Source of the DNA: Pyrrhosoma nymphula
Lineage: Eukaryota > Arthropoda > Insecta > Odonata > Coenagrionidae
Direction: 5' to 3'
Length of the DNA: 64,000 nucleotides
Assembly: GCA_963573305.1 (NCBI GenBank)
Contig: OY754329.1
Location: 66,709,084-66,773,083, forward strand
Shown here: positions 57,810 to 64,000 of the stretch, piece after piece
Layout: each line of letters begins with the position of its first letter
Position numbering within the stretch: the stretch's first letter is position 1
Notes under the pieces: generated by a model
What the model was told of the DNA's origin: nothing
The model's database searches: none
The model's input: the letters and a program-made list of their open reading frames with translations, nothing else
Made by a program: the position numbers and the translations under genes

Positions 57810-59405
57810 GTTTATGCAAAACACATTGTACACTCCTGATTTGATTTCAGAGGGCTGGAAACTTCAGTCTCATCCCTGGAAATTTAGCCGGACGGTCAAA
57901 TAAAATTTACCATCCATTGTAAAGGGCAGTCAAACGTAATCTCCCCGAAAAATACAGATTAATGAATTTTATGAGCAGTGTCAATTACTCATGAATGATT
58001 CCGAAGTTGATTGTTTTCAGTAGAATTTTGAATTCATATAAAATAAATAAACACTTCCAGAAATACGTCTCCCAAAACTTCCTGGAAAGCTATTGTTTTT
58101 TTCCTGATCAATTTAACAGCCCAACATCTTTTTTACTGTATTAAACGAATGAAAAATTAAGGAAATATCCGTTTAGTTCTGCATAATTAAGAGCTTCTTG
58201 AAATTACTATCCCCCATTACACGCAAATTCAAATAGGTCGATAAACGTCATAAAGTTTTCGAGGAGATTACCACAAAATTTATTCATGAGCGAAGTAGGG
58301 CGGTAGACGAGGGCCAATGCTCTCCCCTATATTCCATTACCTACGCAATCTATCCATTTTCGATGCGTATCATATTTGGACGTTGAGTAATCCAATAAGG
58401 CAGGCTACATTCTCATGCACATCCTCCATCATCACTAGGAACTCTACTTTGAATTCAATGTCCTGCGAGGAAGAGTACCGAAGGTCTTGGCGTTTATGTT
58501 CAGAGTCCGAGACAGGCCAGCATCGAATGCCAGGCGGAAGTTGTTCACTAAACTACACGTTTTAGACCTAAGGAGCTAATCTCCCTTCCTCAACGATCAA
58601 AACCACCCGTGGTAAGTAGGTAGTCGTTTTTTCTATTTCACTATTTTAAATTCATAAGTCAATGGCGAAAAGTATTTTTGATTATATTATGAGCAAAAAT
58701 ATTGATCAAATTGTAAGTTGAGGCGAATTGTATTAACCATATACATAACTTTTTATCCAATATTATGGCATCGGATAGTTTAACCATAAATCGGAACGTG
58801 TTTGAAATCTATTACAACAATTTGGAATTTCATAAACAACTGCTTTTTTGGACATTGAGCCAATAAATTGGGCTGAAAAAAGACTAAACAGTATTTCTTG
58901 CAAAATGGCAAGCAAAATGGTTAATGGAGGCTAATTATAAACAGAGTTTATCACTTAGTATAAGTATCATTATAAAATCAAATAATAAAATCAGAGAGTT
59001 AAAACGCTACGCCTGAAATATTAACACAGAATCTGAATTTTCTAGAAGAATTCTTTTTGTGCACTGTGTCGAGTCAATCACATTTATCGTGTCCGAACCA
59101 TCAGCTTCCAGAAAAAAAACTAAGTGGTGCATACGAGCTGCTGTAGACATTTGGTTTAAGTTCTCCAACTACTATAGTAATATCGCAACGTATAAATTAT
59201 GTCGGTATCTTACGACAAAAAAATATCCATGCCCTCTACGAGACATGAAACCACCATTTAAGGGTTACTAAGCCGGCGCATTATCAATTACCTACCACGA
59301 GGAGAAGAAGATTATCACATTGTTCATTGAAGTATCGCATGCTATACACCCAGTCAATATTTCTCATGCCAGGTAATTATGAAGCTGACAGGTTGTGACA
59401 ACTTG
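57810..59405. other. No gene seen
   Basis: Plus frames 58317-58565 and 59059-59271 are unrecognised. Nothing else identified. Confidence 0.5.
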
Positions 59406-59414
59406 GAAACATTT

Positions 59415-59600
59415 AACTGAAGATGAACTGACTAACACACCTTACCTGCAATTGGGAGATCCGGGTTCGAATTCCGGTCAAGTAAAATTATGTTTTCATG
59501 GCGAATTTCACCGTTTTGGTGTACACCCGTGCGCGTGATTGCATTCCACATCATTTGTGCAATCGCAATGATTGGAAAACTGTCAATTTAGTCGCACTAA
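59415..59600 (+). mobile_element. tRNA-derived SINE, family A, longest body (plus)
   Basis: ACTGACTAACACACC (A-box side, worn), GATCCGGGTTCGAATTCCGG (B box), then TTTTCATGGCGAATTTCACC, GTTTTGGTGTACACC, CATTCCACATCATTTGTGCA and ATCGCAATGATTGG. It contains the longest 3' body of the family in the window. The minus-strand copy at 26345-26455 shows the same body sequence. Confidence 0.78.
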
Positions 59601-59732
59601 AGTGACAATGTTGGGTTCATTCTCCGCGACTGTGACATATCATGCACGGCAACGTCTCCTGTGCAACAATGTAGACTGGGGACGAGAACAACAACTTGTT
59701 CGTATAAACCCACCGCTGAAATTCGTCTTGAG

Positions 59733-59855
59733 TTAAGATGGCTTGATTTTGTACCTGGCTAACACACCTGACCGACAATTGGGAGATCCGGGTTCGAATC
59801 TCGGTCAAGTCCAATGATTTTTTCATGGTGAATTTCACCGTATTGGTGAATAACT
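59733..59855 (+). mobile_element. tRNA-derived SINE, family A (plus)
   Basis: TTAAGATGGCTTGATTTTGT (A-box side), CTGGCTAACACACCTGACCG, GATCCGGGTTCGAATCTCGG (B box) and CAAGTCCAATGATTTTTTCA lead into TGGTGAATTTCACCG. CCACCGCTGAAATT just upstream resembles CCCACTGAAATT upstream of the copy at 26485, so the element may extend further 5'. It lies about 130 bases from the copy above in the same orientation. Confidence 0.82.
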
Positions 59856-59859
59856 ATGA

Positions 59860-60400
59860 AATAATATTATTTATTCCGTATACAATAATTTCCTCTTGTA
59901 TCTAAAATATCCCTAAGTGGCCCGTTAAAACAAATTAAACGATTAATGCTATTTTTTGCAACTATCAGTGTCACAGGATGACACGCCTTCGCGAAATATT
60001 TAAGTTAAGTGTCACGAATATGCTTAAATGCTATATAAGAACAGGCTCCTGGCTTCCTGAGTTTTATTTTTCATAGGTTTACTGTGCTTTGACTGAAGAA
60101 AACGACATCAATGCCATTTTATTCATATCATAGTTATTTGTAGAAAACCTTTCGTATGTTTCATACAAAAACAAAATCATAGTTTTCCATGCTTTTTATT
60201 TCTCAAATTGAACTTGAAGCTACGCAAAGTTGAATGCTAAAATGGTGGATACCTGGGGAAAATAGCATTTTTCTATCTAGTATCTTATATAAATGCTATT
60301 TTTGCGAAAATGTTTATAAGAAGCGAAATATCATAGAAAATCAAATAAAAATAAATTGTCGGCACCTTACAATCTTATTATTTTTGGTTATTTACAAACT
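59860..60400. other. AT-rich stretch, no gene seen
   Basis: No recognised coding. Confidence 0.5.
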
Positions 60401-60404
60401 ACTG

Positions 60405-60512
60405 CAAAGTCAAAATGCGGTAACTAAAATGAAACGGCGCTGCAGCCGAGTCATATGCCAAGAGAAAGGCTATATTAAAACAATATATCCCTAGAATGAT
60501 CTGTATATTGTA
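60405..60512 (+). repeat. Dispersed repeat, copy 2 (AAAATGCGGTAA family)
   Basis: Second copy of 43050-43158; see that entry for the shared blocks. Confidence 0.6.
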
Positions 60513-60539
60513 AGTATTAACCAGTTCATGGCGCTCTAC

Positions 60540-60670
60540 ATCGTCTTCCGATCCCCCATGCTCATTTTTGCCGGTCGTTACCATTTCTCTTCTTCGTTCA
60601 CTTTTTTCCTTCATATTGGTCGTAATCCCTTCAATCCAGATCTTCCTGGGCCTTCCTATTTTTCTTTCAC
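60540..60670 (-). pseudogene. Probable LINE C-terminal tail remnant
   Basis: Minus-strand frames read RKAQEDLD or GRPRKIWIEGI followed by MKEKSERRREM, resembling the GRPRxxWxxxI end of LINE polyproteins. The piece is short and no reverse transcriptase is adjacent. It directly follows the dispersed repeat at 60405-60512. Confidence 0.4.
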
Positions 60671-60679
60671 CGATTTAAG

Positions 60680-61750
60680 ACCACAACGGGACTTGCTTTG
60701 ATGTCCTCTCATTTCCCATTCTTTGGACGCGATCTGTAAAATTTGTATCATATTTGTTGCTCTAGTAGCTAAAGCCGGGAATCACCAGTTAGCATCAGTT
60801 AAAAGAATATTTTTTAATCAATTTTCATGCAAAAGGCATAATTTATTTTGACTCACACTGTCGCAGTGGGTTCTACTTCACCTGGGACGAAGTCAACTTT
60901 CTGTCCTCAATGGCCTTGACAACATCAGGGACGTATGTTTGGGGAAGACGTCAGAAAACATTAAGTTGGAATGGGACGAGAGAGTGTGAGTAAGAAGGTA
61001 GGAACTTGTGTGACAGGACGTCCCCTGCAGGGAGTTTCCCTCGACTTTACAACTAACCCTTCCTCCCGCCTTCAACCTCTGGCTGCCCCCGAACCTTCGG
61101 AGGAGAACTCAAAGACTGCCGACCCACATTCAGTTTACGCCAAGGTTTGAGCAGTGCCTAAACCAGGAGGGTGAAACTACGTGTTAAAATAGCGGTCACT
61201 GGGAGCGACTAGTTATGTGAATCCGTTGATAGATGGCAGCGTGGTGGGAGTTGTTGACGTGGTTGACCCAGCGAGCACAAATCCGTCCATTGACTTAAAC
61301 TGCCGTCAAAATGACATCATTTTAGAAGCAAATTGTAGAGCTACTGGTGTAAACATCATATCGGCAAAAATAGTGTAAAGGTCGGAAAGTAAAAAGCAAC
61401 ATGTTGCCGTGTCGACGAAAATAGGATGCCACCGGCAATCTTAGAAACGACCGAATATTCGACCGAAAAAATATATTCCGCGGGGGAGCCGCGAACGTAA
61501 GTTCTATACTCGATCTTGAGGAGATAGGCAAAGAACTAATTTTTCCTTCCCTCGTGGCTGTAAACGTTGCGTGCACTTGCGAACTACCACCAACCGATTC
61601 TATAGTAAATCGAAACGTAGATGATTCAAATCAGTTAATATTAATGAAAGAAAAATAGAATGGATAAAAGAAAAGGGTGACGTTACATACGCGATGAGCT
61701 GACGGGAAAAAAAACCGTGCAAAACACTATATATTCAAAATAATGAAGTA
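60680..61750. other. No gene seen; GC-richer block at 60860-61110
   Basis: Unrecognised minus frames at 60893-61075 and 61322-61576. Composition rises in GC from 60860 to 61310. Confidence 0.4.
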
Positions 61751-61759
61751 ATTACCTAT

Positions 61760-64000
61760 CGATGGCGTGGAAGAATCATCGTCTTTGGTAAAAAAAATAT
61801 ACACCCATAGTACACTAAATAAGGTTTTCACGATGATCAGGAGTACAGAATACACTAAGTTCTTTGGTAGATGCATCTTGAAGTAACATCTCATCGTAAC
61901 GGAATAATAAAGCCTTTAATAAGCAGTTTTTACCATGGAAATGTGAAAAAAAAACGGTCAAGTGGTACCCCATGACATTGAAATACGCATAAGTTGTAAC
62001 ATTTGGACTCGCTTTAGGCCGACATTTACACCAGAAGAACGCGTGTTAATTAAATGGGCGAGACTTGGACTTATTCCTTACCCCATATGTCGAACAAGGG
62101 TACACGATCAGAATATTTCGCCCCGTGCTGCATGGGATGGTAGTCGACTATACGCAGATAATTAGTAGAAATCTATGAATGATCTACCGCTGCGAATCCC
62201 CTCTTAAACTTATGCTGCACAATTTACCGAGTACAAATCTGAGTCATTCTACAAAGCTAGGGCTAAAAGGAGTCCTCATGTCCGCAAATAATTGGCAATC
62301 GTTGTTGGGCTAACAAAGGGACGAAAAAATGAATAACTTGGTGAGCATAGGTTACAGGCCCCCTTCCTCACTTCGCTGACTCCACGCTCACCATCTCATC
62401 CATATATATCCTAACGTAAGTTCGTAAGTCTATCAAGTGAGAGGAAGTATATAAGAAGTTCTGTTGTCTAATAGATACACTTTATCGGGGCATGCCCGTT
62501 ACACAATATTACAGACGATTCGATACAGTAGCAAGATGTAATTTTGAAAAAATTATCTATGCTGTGATGCAAGCAATCAAATGTTTCCCATTTTTAAAAG
62601 TGCTGATTTAAAAATGAAAACTTTATTATATTCGTCAGACTCGTTAAGGTAGTTCGAGCGATAAATCACTTCACCTAGAGTTTGACATTATTTTAAAGAA
62701 AACACTCATCTTTACAATGAAACAAAAATATAAAACCCTTGCCGAACTACTTTTTGAGCAATTTGCCGATAATTATAAACTGTTTTACATGGGATATATT
62801 ACGGCTGTGCGCTCTAGCGGAAGAATATTGAAAAAATTACGAATATCTATCGCCTAGATTTCGTTAAAAAATTAACAGCGTGTAGTTTGTTTGATTTCTC
62901 AACTACTTATAATAATAAATCAATTACTCACCGCAGCAATATTCACAGAATTGCAAAAAAACCTTTTGTTGTAAAGGCGTTTTCACCACATGGTGTGAAA
63001 AAATTAGTCATGTTAAGGACTTGCAGAGATATTTATTTAATACCAAGAATTTTGGCCAAATATAACCATACTTTTGAACCATTCATATTGCAATATTTAC
63101 TGCATACTCCTAACAGACGACGAAATTAAAAAACAAAATTCGAAATTGGTCTCCACTCAGACTAGGGAAATATCTCGCTCAAACAACCATAATTACTTTC
63201 CTAATTCCGTTCTGGCTTTATTCTACGATGAATACTTCCTACAATCTTGCATGTCTTTGCTTGATATCCCTTTATTTATAGCCAAATTCAACCACTATAC
63301 TGTCAGGATTAATGGCCGGATCTAGGCCGAATCTCTAAACGTTCACTCCTGACTCTTTTAAATTTTGTAAGCACTGTAGCTGAGTGACAAAATGTTTTCA
63401 AAAATCAGGTAAAAATATTTTTATGAAATTAAAACGTCGAAGCAAAAGTATGCATTAACTGACAAAGAATATCGACTGGTGAAATGGAAATGGGTGTCTA
63501 CGACGGAATTTTTCAGTGGTTGAGCATCAAGTGATATGAAATTCACTGTTAACAAATTTCAAACATCACCAGCTTTCTAGCTCAAGGACCTTGTTTTGTT
63601 TATGCTATAATGTGGCAACATTACTCGATGCCCATCGTTCACATAGTTTCATGTAGACTTCTCTAATCCCATGCATAATGAATAGCAGTTTTTATTGAGA
63701 CAGTTTTATGACACGCCTAGTTTCGATGGTTGTACATCATTTTAAAGTGAATGTAGCTTGCAAAGCGGGAGTCAATATTACCAAGAATTCCAAAATACTG
63801 ATTGAGTATGTACACAAACTAATACAGATAGATTTATCGGGAAAGATTGATATTTTTAGAGCCTCCTTTTCCATCTTACCCCTAGTCACAATTATATAAC
63901 CGTAAACTGAATAACAGATAAGAAATGAACACAGTGCACAATAATGTTATCATTTTTGGGTAAATGTTAGATAAAAAGTACAATAAATTATTAAAAATGG
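61760..64000. other. AT-rich stretch, no gene seen
   Basis: Plus frames 61962-62165, 62887-63129, 63074-63325 and 63708-63899 are unrecognised and short. No TIR, tRNA-like or LINE signal was found. Confidence 0.5.

Noticed and set aside
1..64000. CRISPR arrays, operons and bacterial promoters
   Set aside because: No regularly spaced repeats with unique spacers and no gene clusters are present, and the content is clearly eukaryotic.

Overview
The window looks like a gene-poor, AT-rich, intron- or intergenic-scale stretch of a large eukaryotic genome. It is most likely from an arthropod, probably an insect. The evidence is a dense mix of RTE/BovB-like LINEs, tRNA-derived SINEs, short DNA transposons (MITEs), fold-back elements, and LINE 3' tails running into ACAT microsatellites. 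There are no operons, no ribosome binding sites and no compact gene order. The species call is an inference; nothing here fixes it more finely. I found no host protein-coding gene that I can support, no true tRNA, rRNA or snRNA gene, and no CRISPR array.

The only long intact coding region is on the minus strand at 28135-31164. It encodes a roughly 1,009-residue endonuclease/reverse transcriptase of a LINE that spans 28062-31383. A perfect 12-bp direct repeat flanks the insertion, so it looks like a recent arrival. Decayed pieces of the same or related LINEs lie at 8590-9212, 15596-16015, 26780-26920, 34735-35130, 37560-38335 and 54945-55430, with shorter C-terminal tails at 9565-9740, 45330-45528 and 60540-60670.

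DNA transposons make up the second layer. A 1,657-bp element at 24106-25762 has 94-bp terminal inverted repeats (TIRs), an apparent 5-bp target duplication and a broken C-terminal piece of a transposase-like protein. A second, unrelated transposase-like pseudogene (40564-42144, minus) has two nonsense codons, two frameshifts and a C-terminal C2H2 finger. Short elements are a hAT-type MITE with a perfect 8-bp target duplication (650-837), a mariner-type MITE with TA duplications (46098-46306), a TIR pair at 44410-44778, two GT/C-rich CGTAAGCA elements (36521-36630 and 39808-39935), and several two-copy repeat families.

The third layer is palindromic or tRNA-derived. Large fold-backs at 3705-3930 and 31628-31812 share a CATCAGG-ended module with single-arm copies elsewhere. 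tRNA-related SINE copies cluster at 1030-1190, 26165-26612, 43418-43521, 48545-49010 and 59415-59855. The remaining sequence is mostly AT-rich with no recognisable genes. A few GC-rich or pyrimidine-rich islands (4950-5600, 11740-12080, 23450-23880, 34370-34640, 39060-39480, 47880-48230, 56140-56410, 60860-61110) could be promoters or first exons of genes lying outside the window, but that is not shown.
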